In this document: positions 24,859-33,680 of the stretch, one piece after another | How the letters are laid out: each line of letters opens with the position of its first letter | Numbering within the stretch: the stretch's first letter is position 1 | Assembly: GCF_015550595.1 (NCBI RefSeq) | Contig: NZ_JADNBB010000002.1 | Span: 124,001 to 188,000, forward strand | DNA: 64,000 bases | Direction of reading: 5' to 3' | Origin: Parabacteroides goldsteinii | GTDB lineage: Bacteria > Bacteroidota > Bacteroidia > Bacteroidales > Tannerellaceae | Translations under genes and position numbers: made by a program | The notes under the pieces: model-generated | What the model saw: the letters and a program-made list of their open reading frames with translations, nothing else | What the model was told of the DNA's origin: nothing | The model's database searches: none

Positions 24859-27018
24859 ATGAAGAGAATCTTATTATCCCTTTTGGCTGCCGCTCTGTCA
24901 TTGCCGGCCGTAGCCGACGAAGGAATGTGGTTGCTTCCTTTACTTAAACAACAGAAATTTCCGGAGATGCAGGCACTGGGCCTGAAGTTGCAGGATTACG
25001 ACATTTATAGTCCCGACTCTGCCTCGCTGAAAGATGCCGTTGTCATCTTCGGTGGCGGTTGTACCGGTGAGATCGTATCGCCGGACGGTTTGTTATTGAC
25101 CAACCATCACTGCGGATACGGTCAGATACAGCAACACAGTACGCTGGAGCACGACTACCTGACCGATGGTTTCTGGGCAACCACTCGCGACCAGGAACTT
25201 CCCAATCCGGGACTGACCGTGACCTTCATTGACAAAATAGAAGATGTCACCGACTACGTGAAAGCGGAACTCGAGAAAGATACCGATCCGAACAGTATGA
25301 ACTTTCTTTCTCCCAAATACCTGAACGGACTGGCTAAAGCCCGGGTAGGAGAAAAGTTCCTGCAGGATAACCCCGGAACGGAAGTGGAGATCAAAGCCTT
25401 CTACGGCGGTAACGTATATTATATGTTCACGAAGAAGATCTATTCGGATATCCGCCTGGTCGGAGCTCCCCCTTCTTCTATCGGTAAGTTCGGTGCGGAT
25501 ACCGACAACTGGATGTGGCCGCGTCATACGGGCGACTTCTCTGTCTTCCGTGTTTATGCCGATGCCAATGGTAACCCGGCTGAATATGCCGAAACCAATG
25601 TTCCCCTTCATCCGAAACGCTGGTTTAAGATATCTATAAAAGGAGTGGAGGAAGACGATTACGCCATGATGATGGGATTTCCGGGACGTACGAACAAGTA
25701 TTATACTTCCTGGGAAGTAGCCGAACGTCGTGATATCGACAATGCAGTCCGTATCAATGTCCGCAACCTTCGTCAGGAAGTGATGCTGGACGAGATGCTC
25801 AAAGATCCGTCTGTACGTATTCAGTACGCCAGCAAATATGCCGGATCGACTAATGCTTACAAAAATGCTATCGGTAGCAATTGGGCGATAAAAAAACGTA
25901 ACTTCGAACAGGTAAAGAAGGAAGAGCAGGATCGCCTGGTTGCCTGGTCGCTGGATAATGACGAGTCTGATTACCCGGAAGCCTTATCGACGATCGAACA
26001 GATCGTTTCCGATCGCAAAGACCTTCGCTTTCGCAACTGGATGCTGGATGAAGCAATCCTGCGCGGTATTGAATTTACAAAAGTGCCTTCGGATATTCAA
26101 GCTATCAGCGAAGCCCTGAAAGGTAAAGACCGCAGCGAACAACAGAAGCAGGTGCGTATGTTGGAAATGGCCTACCATCGTTTTGCCGATAAGGATTACG
26201 CACCCGAAGTGGACAAGAAGATAGCCAAAGTGATGTTGAAGGAATATCGCCGGCTGGTTCCGGCTAAGTCACAACCGGCTTACTTTGCCCTGATCGACAA
26301 GAAGTTCAAAGGTGATGTAGACCGTTTTGTGGATTATCTGTTCGACAAATCTATCTATGGAAGTGAAGAAAACTTCGATAAATTTAAAACGCGCCCGTCC
26401 GTTAAAGCACTGGAAGAAGACCCGATGATCCTGTTTGCTAAATCTGTGCAGGAAGAAAAGTCTAACCTGAATGCTGCCCTGGCGGATTTTGATGCCGGTT
26501 ATGCCATCGCTCACCGGATGTATGTAAAAGGGCTATTGGCCATGTATCAGGATAAAGCCAATTTCCCCGATGCCAATTTCTCCCTGCGTCTGACTTACGG
26601 CCAGGTGAAGGGATACAGTCCGCGGGATGCCGATTATTACAGTTGCCAGACTACGCTTGACGGTGTGATGGAAAAAGAAGACTCGACCAACTGGGAGTTT
26701 GTTGTTCCTGCCCGCCTGAAAGAATTGTATGCCGCAAAAGACTTTGGCCGTTATGGTATGGCGAATGGTAAGATGCCTGTTGCTTTCAGTGCGACGACGC
26801 ATAGTACCGGAGGAAACTCGGGTAGCCCTGTTTTGAATGCAAACGGAGAACTGATCGGTATTAACTTCGACCGTAATTGGGAAGGTGTAGGAGGCGATAT
26901 ACAATACCTGCCGGATTACCAGCGCAGTATTATCGTAGATATCCGCTACGTCCTGTTCCTGATCGATAAATATGCCGGTGCCGGCTACCTGTTGGAGGAA
27001 ATGGATCTGGTGGAATAA
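24859..27018 (+). CDS. S46 family dipeptidyl-peptidase, DPP11-like (Asp/Glu-specific)
   Basis: 719 aa with a signal peptide ending near residue 19 (LPAVADEGMW). It is a periplasmic serine exopeptidase that removes dipeptides from oligopeptides. Catalytic residues are visible: His84 in LTNHHCGYG, Asp226 in PRHTGDFSVF and Ser654 in GGNSGSPVL. Eighteen residues after the Ser lies Arg672 (INFDRNW). In Porphyromonas enzymes an Arg here marks DPP11, which prefers Asp/Glu at P1, while DPP7 has Gly. So an acidic-residue-specific DPP11 is the best call. It would feed peptide catabolism. It follows the CYTH gene by 24 nt and ends at a terminator. Confidence 0.9.
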   Translation: MKRILLSLLAAALSLPAVADEGMWLLPLLKQQKFPEMQALGLKLQDYDIYSPDSASLKDAVVIFGGGCTGEIVSPDGLLLTNHHCGYGQIQQHSTLEHDYLTDGFWATTRDQELPNPGLTVTFIDKIEDVTDYVKAELEKDTDPNSMNFLSPKYLNGLAKARVGEKFLQDNPGTEVEIKAFYGGNVYYMFTKKIYSDIRLVGAPPSSIGKFGADTDNWMWPRHTGDFSVFRVYADANGNPAEYAETNVPLHPKRWFKISIKGVEEDDYAMMMGFPGRTNKYYTSWEVAERRDIDNAVRINVRNLRQEVMLDEMLKDPSVRIQYASKYAGSTNAYKNAIGSNWAIKKRNFEQVKKEEQDRLVAWSLDNDESDYPEALSTIEQIVSDRKDLRFRNWMLDEAILRGIEFTKVPSDIQAISEALKGKDRSEQQKQVRMLEMAYHRFADKDYAPEVDKKIAKVMLKEYRRLVPAKSQPAYFALIDKKFKGDVDRFVDYLFDKSIYGSEENFDKFKTRPSVKALEEDPMILFAKSVQEEKSNLNAALADFDAGYAIAHRMYVKGLLAMYQDKANFPDANFSLRLTYGQVKGYSPRDADYYSCQTTLDGVMEKEDSTNWEFVVPARLKELYAAKDFGRYGMANGKMPVAFSATTHSTGGNSGSPVLNANGELIGINFDRNWEGVGGDIQYLPDYQRSIIVDIRYVLFLIDKYAGAGYLLEEMDLVE

Positions 27019-27042
27019 TCGAATAATGGAAGTTACTACCAT

Positions 27043-27081
27043 AAAAAAAGCGAATGATCTTTCGATCACTCGCTCTTTTTA
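27043..27081. terminator. Bidirectional terminator between the S46 peptidase and the small antitoxin-like gene
   Basis: A-run, hairpin AGCGA-TGATC / GATCA-TCGCT with a TTTC loop, then a T-run (CTCTTTTTAT). It is placed between convergent genes. Confidence 0.75.
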
Positions 27082-27093
27082 TATCTGATATAA

Positions 27094-27264
27094 TTAAAAT
27101 ATGCCTTTTTCCAAGTCAGCTGCCTTTACGCGGAAAATATATCCGTTACGAGAGAAGACTAATTCTCCGTCTTCTTTCTTTTTCTGGTTAACTAAGCGTT
27201 GAAAAGCTATATTGGCACCTTTAACTATATTCTCTTCAAATTCTCTTACTTCTTGTTCACTCAT
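27094..27264 (-). CDS. Small protein paired with zeta-like kinase
   Basis: 56 aa from ATG 27264 (MSEQEVREFEENIVKGANIA). A longer frame reaches upstream, but this Met overlaps the stop of the preceding gene by 8 nt, which is the usual coupled arrangement. Charged and helical, with a C-terminal beta hairpin (GELVFSRNGYIFRVKA). It is a candidate antitoxin or accessory of the adjacent ATPase; I do not recognise a named family. Confidence 0.6.
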   Translation of the reverse strand: MSEQEVREFEENIVKGANIAFQRLVNQKKKEDGELVFSRNGYIFRVKAADLEKGIF

Positions 27265-27832
27265 GATGTTCAAGTTTAGTGTAAATATCCGAATTATATA
27301 TCTCTTTTTTATCATTCCTGAATCCTTTGGCAATTACTTCCATCGGAGACATAGAATTGTCTGTTACCATCCAATAATCACTAATGGGGATATATAGTTC
27401 AAAAAGATTGTGAATACCCGCTTCATATCTACGACGGATAGTACTCTCCGGTATGTTATGACCACCGGCTGCCACTCTCATTTTTACCCGTTCCACTGCC
27501 AAATCCGGCGTATTCAGCCAGAAATACAACAATGTAACATAATATCCTTCCCTTTGTGCTTCCCTGATCAGGTTTGCGACTGACCGGGTGGCAAGCGTAG
27601 TTTCCATTGCAAAAGTCTCACCGGCTGCGATGAGTTCTTTAATGCGCTTATACATAATTCGGCTTGCTTCTACAGCTACGGCGATGCTATCTGCGTTAAA
27701 AGGGGAAAGCCCCTTGGCTATCTCGTCGGAGTTCACAAACTCTTTACACTTCAACATCTCTGGAAGAATTGTAAATGAAGCTGTGGTCTTCCCTGCTCCG
27801 TTGCAACCTGATATTATATATAAATATGGCAC
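27257..27832 (-). CDS. Zeta toxin-like P-loop kinase
   Basis: 191 aa. Walker A GCNGAGKTT at residues 9-17, then FVNSDEIAKGLSPF with the Asp typical of zeta-like kinases, and AMETTLATR. A lid region IRRRYEAGIHNLFELY follows. This is the COG4185/zeta-toxin type; zeta toxins phosphorylate UDP-amino sugars and block wall synthesis. Many such chromosomal genes form toxin-antitoxin pairs. Here the partner would be the 56-aa gene overlapping the 3' end, although classical epsilon antitoxins precede zeta. The function as a toxin is inferred. Confidence 0.8.
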   Translation of the reverse strand: MPYLYIISGCNGAGKTTASFTILPEMLKCKEFVNSDEIAKGLSPFNADSIAVAVEASRIMYKRIKELIAAGETFAMETTLATRSVANLIREAQREGYYVTLLYFWLNTPDLAVERVKMRVAAGGHNIPESTIRRRYEAGIHNLFELYIPISDYWMVTDNSMSPMEVIAKGFRNDKKEIYNSDIYTKLEHHE

Positions 27833-27854
27833 TATTTGCTGCTTTTTGACAGGG

Positions 27855-27862
27855 CAAATATA
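27855..27862 (-). promoter_or_regulatory. -7 box for the zeta-like kinase gene
   Basis: TATATTTG on the minus strand, 22 nt before the ATG at 27832. Confidence 0.5.
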
Positions 27863-27972
27863 GATAATAGTTTTATATGTTGTACTATTTATTTCTCAAA
27901 AATCGTGAAAATGTGCAGAATTTGTACGAATAACCCCCTGTTTCGTTGTTTCGGAGGCCTGTTTTGTTAATT

Positions 27973-29100
27973 TTAGACCCATAAAAGGTCGCTCATTATA
28001 CTATCTGATATGAAAATTCCGTTGCGGGAAAGCGTTAGGGTTTCGTCTTTTTCGATAAGAAGTCCTTGCTTGAGGTAAGGGGCGGCCTGCTTTTGGCAAT
28101 AGATTAATTTGTCTTTTCCGAACTGTCCTTGAATTTCGGTTAAATTGACGCCCCACATAGTACGAAGCCCGGTAATAATGAAATCGTTATAACGGGTGCT
28201 TATATCCAGCTCTTCCACCTCTATCTCTGGTGATCCGCTTTCAATCCCCCGGATATAGGCCGGAAGGGAAGAAACATTCCATTGACGGCTTTCCCCATTG
28301 TAGGAGTGAGCGGACGGACCTGCTCCCAGGTATTTCTTCCCGGTCCAGTAGGAACTGTTATGACGGGAGATCATTCCGGGACGTGCGAAGTTCGATATTT
28401 CGTAATGAAGATAGCCGTTTGCCGTTAGCCGGTCGATCAGAGAGGTGAACAGAGATACGCTGACCTCTTCTTCGACAGGAGATATCTTTCCGGCTTCCTT
28501 TAATTTATATAAGGCGGTTCCTTCTTCATATATTAAATGGTAGGCTGAGATATGGGGAATATCCAGGTGGATAGCCCTGTCGAGGTTCGACTCCCATTCT
28601 TTCAATGTCTGTCCGGGGAGACCGTAGATCAGGTCGATACTTATATTCGAGAGGTCATTTTCTTTACATAACTCAACGGCCCGCAAGGCTTGTTCCCGGT
28701 CGTGCCGGCGGTTGAGGAAGCGCAGGTCTTCCGCCTTGAAACTTTGTACCCCCATGCTGATACGGTTGAAAGGAAATGTACGAAGGCTGGCAACGTACTC
28801 GGGTGTCATATCATCCGGATTGGCTTCGAGTGTGACCTCTTTGCAACCGGATATGTCGAATAAGCGTTGTATGGCATCAAATATGCGTTCGAAGTCAGTG
28901 GCTTGTAATTGGGAGGGAGTTCCTCCTCCGAAGTAGATCGTTTCCAACGGTTCATTGCCGATGTAATCCTTTCTTATTTCCAGTTCTCGAATAAGGGCAG
29001 TCACATACGGTTCTTTGTATTTCATTTCCGTGTTGGAAAAAAAATCGCAATACAAACATCGTTTGGCACAGAATGGAACGTGTATATAAAGACCTGCCAT
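27973..29100 (-). CDS. hemW: HemW-type radical SAM protein (heme chaperone)
   Basis: 375 aa. The radical SAM motif CAKRCLYCDF (residues 11-20) has the C-x3-C-x2-C-x-F spacing of HemW; true HemN coproporphyrinogen dehydrogenases have a further Cys in place of the Phe. Further blocks: IYFGGGTPSQL, NPDDMTPEY, NRISMGVQSF, and SIDLIYGLPGQT, all usual for HemN/HemW. The C-terminal HemN domain follows (ISRHNSSYWTGKKYLGAGPSA). HemW is thought to hand heme to target proteins rather than oxidise coproporphyrinogen. It is cytoplasmic with its own -7 box. Confidence 0.92.
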   Translation of the reverse strand: MAGLYIHVPFCAKRCLYCDFFSNTEMKYKEPYVTALIRELEIRKDYIGNEPLETIYFGGGTPSQLQATDFERIFDAIQRLFDISGCKEVTLEANPDDMTPEYVASLRTFPFNRISMGVQSFKAEDLRFLNRRHDREQALRAVELCKENDLSNISIDLIYGLPGQTLKEWESNLDRAIHLDIPHISAYHLIYEEGTALYKLKEAGKISPVEEEVSVSLFTSLIDRLTANGYLHYEISNFARPGMISRHNSSYWTGKKYLGAGPSAHSYNGESRQWNVSSLPAYIRGIESGSPEIEVEELDISTRYNDFIITGLRTMWGVNLTEIQGQFGKDKLIYCQKQAAPYLKQGLLIEKDETLTLSRNGIFISDSIMSDLLWV

Positions 29101-29127
29101 ATCGCACTGATTTAGTTATTTCGATAA

Positions 29128-29135
29128 CAAATGTA
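29128..29135 (-). promoter_or_regulatory. -7 box for hemW
   Basis: TACATTTG on the minus strand, 27 nt before the ATG at 29100. Confidence 0.5.
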
Positions 29136-29152
29136 TATAAAAAAGCTGCTTA

Positions 29153-29596
29153 TCAAAAACTCCGGAATGTTAACGTTGCATAGTCCGACCGGAGAATTAA
29201 AGATTTACCGTCTGCTTTGATTACGTCGAATACTGTTTCCGTACTGTCCATGCCAAAAGGCAGGAGCTGCTCCCCGGTAGCCATTACATTTTCATTGTAG
29301 GGAACATTAAACTCTTTTACTGTAATCTTTTCGGCCTCCTGGTCGTAGTTGAAACGGCCGACGAAAGTACCGTATTTGTTCTCACTTTTATCTCTGATTT
29401 CCACCAACTGTAATTGTATGGCATAATATATCCGTTCGCACGGGTGAATGGTTCCGTCCGCCGTTTCGAAATGTATCAACTGCCATTGTCCATCTGCATT
29501 GCCGTTCATAGGCGCTTTCTCGCAGCCGCTTGAAAAGATCATGCAGCAAAGAAGCATGATAAGTATATTTAGGTTCTTATTTATTCTTGCTTTCAT
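29153..29596 (-). CDS. Small lipoprotein, lipocalin-like
   Basis: 147 aa. The signal ends in a lipobox (IFSSGC, Cys at ~25). The body looks like a small beta-barrel: DGQWQLIHFETADG, YYAIQLQLVEIRD, GTFVGRFNYD, SLILRSDYATLTF. This resembles lipocalin-like DUFs of Bacteroidales lipoproteins (possibly DUF4847). It starts 5 nt after the Wzi-like gene ends, so both are one transcript and a joint outer-membrane role is likely. Ligand unknown. Confidence 0.75.
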   Translation of the reverse strand: MKARINKNLNILIMLLCCMIFSSGCEKAPMNGNADGQWQLIHFETADGTIHPCERIYYAIQLQLVEIRDKSENKYGTFVGRFNYDQEAEKITVKEFNVPYNENVMATGEQLLPFGMDSTETVFDVIKADGKSLILRSDYATLTFRSF

Positions 29597-29601
29597 ATGT
29601 C

Positions 29602-31092
29602 TTATTTCAGGATGATCCCTTCTTTTTTGATTACTAACATGCCGCCGGTGTTGTTCCCCAGATAAGTACCGTGGTCGAGTCCCAGTGCAGCAGAGATAGA
29701 CCAGCCCCGGAGTTTCCGTGGACTGTATGTGACTTCATACAGGGAGTTGAATTGTTTGCGAACTTCATCCAAAGGATTATCGTATGTCCCCCAATGTCTG
29801 GTGTAACTCATCAGTACGCGGTAGCTTATTTCTTTCGAGGGATTTCCGTTGAAGCCGATATGTTGTGACAATATGCGGTTACTCTTAAACAGTAAACTTC
29901 CGTCTTCATTATAAAGAGGTGCCGGAAGGAGAGGGTTCCCCATTCCCATACCCCAGTGCTGCCAGCTTTGGTAATAGTAATTATTGTAATAGTTGTCTTT
30001 CGCGCTGATCTGGTATTCGCTGAAGTGGCCGGCAAACCCGTCGTACAACATCGGACCTGTCTGGTCTTTGGTGGCCAGGCCTTCCCATACGAACGTACTG
30101 ACCCACCGGTTATGAGGCAAGGTTACTTCCAGGCCGATATGTCCGTCCTTCCACCGTCCGTATTCAAAGAACATCTGTGAATGGTCGTCGAAGAAATGTT
30201 CGTAATATCCTCTCAGTACCCAGTTGTCCAGATAGTAACTCAATGAAAGGTTCCAGCTGCCCACATGGTTACCCTGGATATTGACCTGGTCTCCCCAGGG
30301 CGAATCATCGCCTCCCTTTCCGGGTATAAATACATCGAAAAACTCCTTTATCCCATTCGGCATGGTGTAGATTTGTTTGGGATGCCGGTTGGCATCATAT
30401 TCGTAGACCTTGCCGCCGAACTGTGCTGCCATGATCATACCGAAATCGAGTTCGAGAGGAAATTTCTCTTTTTTACCGATACGGAATAATAGAGACTTAC
30501 TGTGATATAATATATCTTCTACATATTGCTTGTTGACAGCCACATAATCACGTTGCCAACGGTCGTCGGTAAAACGTCCGTAGGCTATGTGTCCTTTCAC
30601 TTTCAACCAGGCGTTGGTAAAAGGCACATCGGTGAATTCCTCAATGCCGACTCTTACCTGGGGAACGGGGCGGGTATTATTCCCTTCTACCATTCCTCCG
30701 CTGCTTAATTGCGGATTTTTCCCAAAAGGATTGCGTTCCTTACTGCCGACACTCATATTTAGGCATTGCCAGGATATATCAGCATAAGCCTGCTGAATAA
30801 TAAATGCAGAAGTGTTGTTTGCCGCTGTTGCCAGATCGAGTCCGGCTTGTAGGTTCCAGTGATGCTTCAGCTTTCTATTAAAGGTAAGTCCGGCTTCCAG
30901 ATAGGCACTGTTAGGTTCAATACTGGACAGACCGTTCCTGTTGGCGGTAAACCAGAGTGGGGCATAATTGCCTCTCCCCGCAGTGGCTCCTGTTTCTACA
31001 TGATAGGTAAGAGACGGATCTGTTGTTTGTCCATATAAGAATGTAGTGTGACAACAGATAGTCAGTAACACTGTTCGTAATTTGTATATCAT
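29602..31092 (-). CDS. Capsule assembly Wzi family outer-membrane protein
   Basis: 496 aa with a signal peptide (LLTICCHTTFLYGQ). Repeated amphipathic strands fit a beta-barrel of the Wzi family, which anchors capsule polysaccharide at the cell surface in enteric bacteria. Family-like blocks are GRGNYAPLWFTANRNGLSS, GSKERNPFGKNPQLSSGGM and NTRPVPQVRVGIEEFTDVP. No capsule genes are nearby, so the link to capsule is by family only. First gene of a two-gene operon with the lipoprotein. Confidence 0.85.
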   Translation of the reverse strand: MIYKLRTVLLTICCHTTFLYGQTTDPSLTYHVETGATAGRGNYAPLWFTANRNGLSSIEPNSAYLEAGLTFNRKLKHHWNLQAGLDLATAANNTSAFIIQQAYADISWQCLNMSVGSKERNPFGKNPQLSSGGMVEGNNTRPVPQVRVGIEEFTDVPFTNAWLKVKGHIAYGRFTDDRWQRDYVAVNKQYVEDILYHSKSLLFRIGKKEKFPLELDFGMIMAAQFGGKVYEYDANRHPKQIYTMPNGIKEFFDVFIPGKGGDDSPWGDQVNIQGNHVGSWNLSLSYYLDNWVLRGYYEHFFDDHSQMFFEYGRWKDGHIGLEVTLPHNRWVSTFVWEGLATKDQTGPMLYDGFAGHFSEYQISAKDNYYNNYYYQSWQHWGMGMGNPLLPAPLYNEDGSLLFKSNRILSQHIGFNGNPSKEISYRVLMSYTRHWGTYDNPLDEVRKQFNSLYEVTYSPRKLRGWSISAALGLDHGTYLGNNTGGMLVIKKEGIILK

Positions 31093-31198
31093 TAAATACT
31101 TGTTATAGATATTTACTTCAGAATATAGCTATTCTGTTTAGTAAATTCATGTACATAAAATAAGTAGAGTGCGAGCCTCCGCAATAAAAACAAGAGGA

Positions 31199-31206
31199 CA
31201 AAGATA
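31199..31206 (-). promoter_or_regulatory. -7 box for the Wzi-like operon
   Basis: TATCTTTG on the minus strand, 106 nt before the ATG at 31092. Confidence 0.45.
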
Positions 31207-31463
31207 GGAAATATTCAATAATGACTTTCCTGTAATCCGCTAAATTTAATTCTAGCCTTGTAACCAGTTTGCCGTGTTAGTCAATCGGATATGTGGCATA
31301 GTGGGTAAGGCCGGATCTATGTAATAAGCATAGTCTGCTGCATAACATAGTTCTCAAACACCGGGCGATAATTGCATTTTTCCTGTACATTCTCTAATTT
31401 GCGGCCTCGTGAGTAATTCACGTGGTTGATATTTATTGTTAAACTCAATTAATACCTGATATC
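31207..31463. other. Divergent intergenic region upstream of fusA2
   Basis: No ORF of note. It holds a palindrome CGTGAGTAATTCACG (31408-31422), with 5-bp arms around 5 bp, 42 nt before the fusA2 ATG. The form resembles a CRP-type operator half-site pair. No clean TAnnTTTG box faces fusA2; the nearest is TAATTTG at 31395-31401. Confidence 0.4.
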
Positions 31464-33620
31464 ATGAAAGTATACCAAACAAACGAAATTAAGAACATCT
31501 CTATCCTGGGAAGTTCGGGCTCTGGGAAAACCACTCTCGCTGAAGCTATGCTTTACGAGGGTGGAGTTATAAAACGTCGCGGTACTGTAGACGCAGGAAA
31601 TACGGTGAGCGATTATTTCCCGGTTGAGAAAGAGTATGGTTACTCAGTGTTCTCGACCGTTTTCAGTGTTGAATGGCAAGACAGGAAGTTGAACTTTATC
31701 GATTGTCCGGGTTCGGATGACTTTATCGGTGGAGCAGTTTCAGCCCTGAACGTAACCGATACGGCACTGATGGTATTGAATGCCCAGTATGGTGTGGAAG
31801 TGGGAACAATGAACCAGTTCCGGTATACAGAACAATTTCATAAACCCGTTATTTTTGTTGTAAACCAGTTGGATAACGACAAGGCGGACTTCGATGGTAC
31901 TATTGCCCAGCTGAAAGATCAGTTCGGTAGCAAGATCGTCCAGATCCAGTATCCGGTCAGTACCGGTTCTTCATTCAATGCTATTGTCGACGTTTTGAAG
32001 ATGAAGATGTATCGTTGGAAGCCGGAAGGTGGCGTACCTGATGTATTGGAAATTCCTGAAGAGGAAATGGACAAAGCGATGGAACTTCACAAGGCCCTTG
32101 TGGAGGCTGCTGCCGAGAACGACGATATGCTGATGGAAAAGTTCTTTGAAGAAGGTACTTTGAGCGAAGACGATATGCGTGCAGGTATCCGTGCCGGTTT
32201 GGTCATTCGCGGTATGTTCCCTGTCTTCTGTGTATGTGCAGGACGCGATATGTGTGTGCGTCGTACGTTGGAATTCCTTGGAAATGTAGTTCCTTGTACA
32301 GATAAGATGCCTCGTCCGGTGACAACCGAAGGTGTGGAAGTTACTCCCGAATCGAGTGGACCGACCAGCCTGTTCTTTTTTAAGACGACTGTAGAACCGC
32401 ATATCGGCCAGGTTTCCTATTTTAAAGTGATATCAGGAAAAGTAAAAGAAGGAGATGATTTGCTGAATGCCGATCGTGGATCGAAAGAACGTATCGCTCA
32501 GTTATTCTCTGTTGCAGGTCAGACCCGTAATGCTGTGACTGAAATGGTTGCCGGTGATATCGGTGCGACCGTGAAACTGAAGGATGTACGTCGCGGTAAT
32601 ACATTGAACGGAAAGGGTTGCGACTACAAGTTCGACTTTATCAAATATCCGGATCCTAAATATCGTCGTGCCGTGAAACCGGTTAACGAAGCCGATTCGG
32701 AAAAGATGATGGAGATCCTGAACCGTATGCGTGAGGAAGACCCGACATGGGTGATCGAACAATCCAAGGAGTTGAAACAAACGATTGTTTCCGGACAGGG
32801 AGAATTCCACCTGCGCACATTGAAGTGGAGAATTGAAAATAATGATAAGTTGCCGATCGAATATATCGAACCGAAGATTCCGTATCGTGAAACAATCACG
32901 AAGGCGGCCCGTGCGGACTATCGTCATAAGAAACAGTCCGGTGGTGCTGGCCAGTTCGGTGAAGTTCACCTGATCGTGGAACCGTATTACGAAGGTATGC
33001 CGGCTCCGGATATGTATCGTTTCGGCGGACAGGAATTTAAAATTAGCGTACGTGATACGCAAACTATTGATTTGGACTGGGGTGGTAAGCTGGTATTTAT
33101 TAACAGTATCGTTGGTGGAGCCATCGATGCACGTTTCTTGCCGGCTATTCTGAAAGGTATTATGGCACGTATGGAACAGGGACCGTTGACCGGTTCGTAC
33201 GCCCGTGACGTGCGCATCATTGTTTATGATGGCAAGATGCACCCGGTAGACAGTAATGAAATTTCTTTCATGCTGGCCGGTCGTAATGCCTTCAGTGCTG
33301 CCTTTAAAGAAGCAGGACCTAAGATCCTGGAACCGGTTTATGACGTAGAAGTATCCGTTCCGGGTGATTATCTGGGTGATGTAATGAGTGACCTGCAAGG
33401 TCGTCGTGCCATCATTATGGGTATGAACAGTGAAAAGGGATTTGAAAAGTTGTTGGCCAAAGTTCCTTTGAAGGAAATGGCAAGCTATTCAACTTCTTTG
33501 AGTTCTATTACTGGTGGCCGTGCTTCATTTACAATGAAGTTTGCCGCTTACGAACTTGTTCCTTCCGATGTACAGGATAAACTGTTGAAGGCTTACGAAG
33601 CTACTCAGGCGGAAGAATAA
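31464..33620 (+). CDS. fusA2: Elongation factor G paralogue EF-G2
   Basis: 718 aa with all five EF-G domains by length. The P-loop GSSGSGKTT (16-24) is intact, but switch II reads DCPGSDDF (80-87) where EF-G has DTPGHxDF. The catalytic His is therefore Ser84, and the G4 motif is NQLD, not NKxD. The switch I GITI motif reads GYSV. These changes fit the Bacteroides EF-G2 paralogue reported to translocate without GTP hydrolysis and to be needed in carbon starvation and gut colonisation. It is a single gene, ending at a strong terminator. Not a tetracycline-resistance Tet protein by these motifs, although that family is related. Confidence 0.9.
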   Translation: MKVYQTNEIKNISILGSSGSGKTTLAEAMLYEGGVIKRRGTVDAGNTVSDYFPVEKEYGYSVFSTVFSVEWQDRKLNFIDCPGSDDFIGGAVSALNVTDTALMVLNAQYGVEVGTMNQFRYTEQFHKPVIFVVNQLDNDKADFDGTIAQLKDQFGSKIVQIQYPVSTGSSFNAIVDVLKMKMYRWKPEGGVPDVLEIPEEEMDKAMELHKALVEAAAENDDMLMEKFFEEGTLSEDDMRAGIRAGLVIRGMFPVFCVCAGRDMCVRRTLEFLGNVVPCTDKMPRPVTTEGVEVTPESSGPTSLFFFKTTVEPHIGQVSYFKVISGKVKEGDDLLNADRGSKERIAQLFSVAGQTRNAVTEMVAGDIGATVKLKDVRRGNTLNGKGCDYKFDFIKYPDPKYRRAVKPVNEADSEKMMEILNRMREEDPTWVIEQSKELKQTIVSGQGEFHLRTLKWRIENNDKLPIEYIEPKIPYRETITKAARADYRHKKQSGGAGQFGEVHLIVEPYYEGMPAPDMYRFGGQEFKISVRDTQTIDLDWGGKLVFINSIVGGAIDARFLPAILKGIMARMEQGPLTGSYARDVRIIVYDGKMHPVDSNEISFMLAGRNAFSAAFKEAGPKILEPVYDVEVSVPGDYLGDVMSDLQGRRAIIMGMNSEKGFEKLLAKVPLKEMASYSTSLSSITGGRASFTMKFAAYELVPSDVQDKLLKAYEATQAEE

Positions 33621-33642
33621 TCAAAAAAGAATCTCTAACCAT

Positions 33643-33676
33643 AAGGCAGCCCTTGTTTCAAGCGGCTGCCTTTTTT
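33643..33676 (+). terminator. Terminator of fusA2
   Basis: AAGGCAGCCC / GCGGCTGCCTT hairpin with a T-run. It is only 4 nt from the convergent gene, so it may serve both directions. Confidence 0.8.
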
Positions 33677-33680
33677 CTTC

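Noticed and set aside
32502-33398. 298-aa open frame on the minus strand
   Set aside because: Antisense to the well-conserved EF-G2 gene; no domain seen.
31464-33620. Tetracycline ribosomal protection protein
   Set aside because: Related to EF-G, but the altered switch II and the single-gene chromosomal context fit EF-G2; no resistance-element context is seen.
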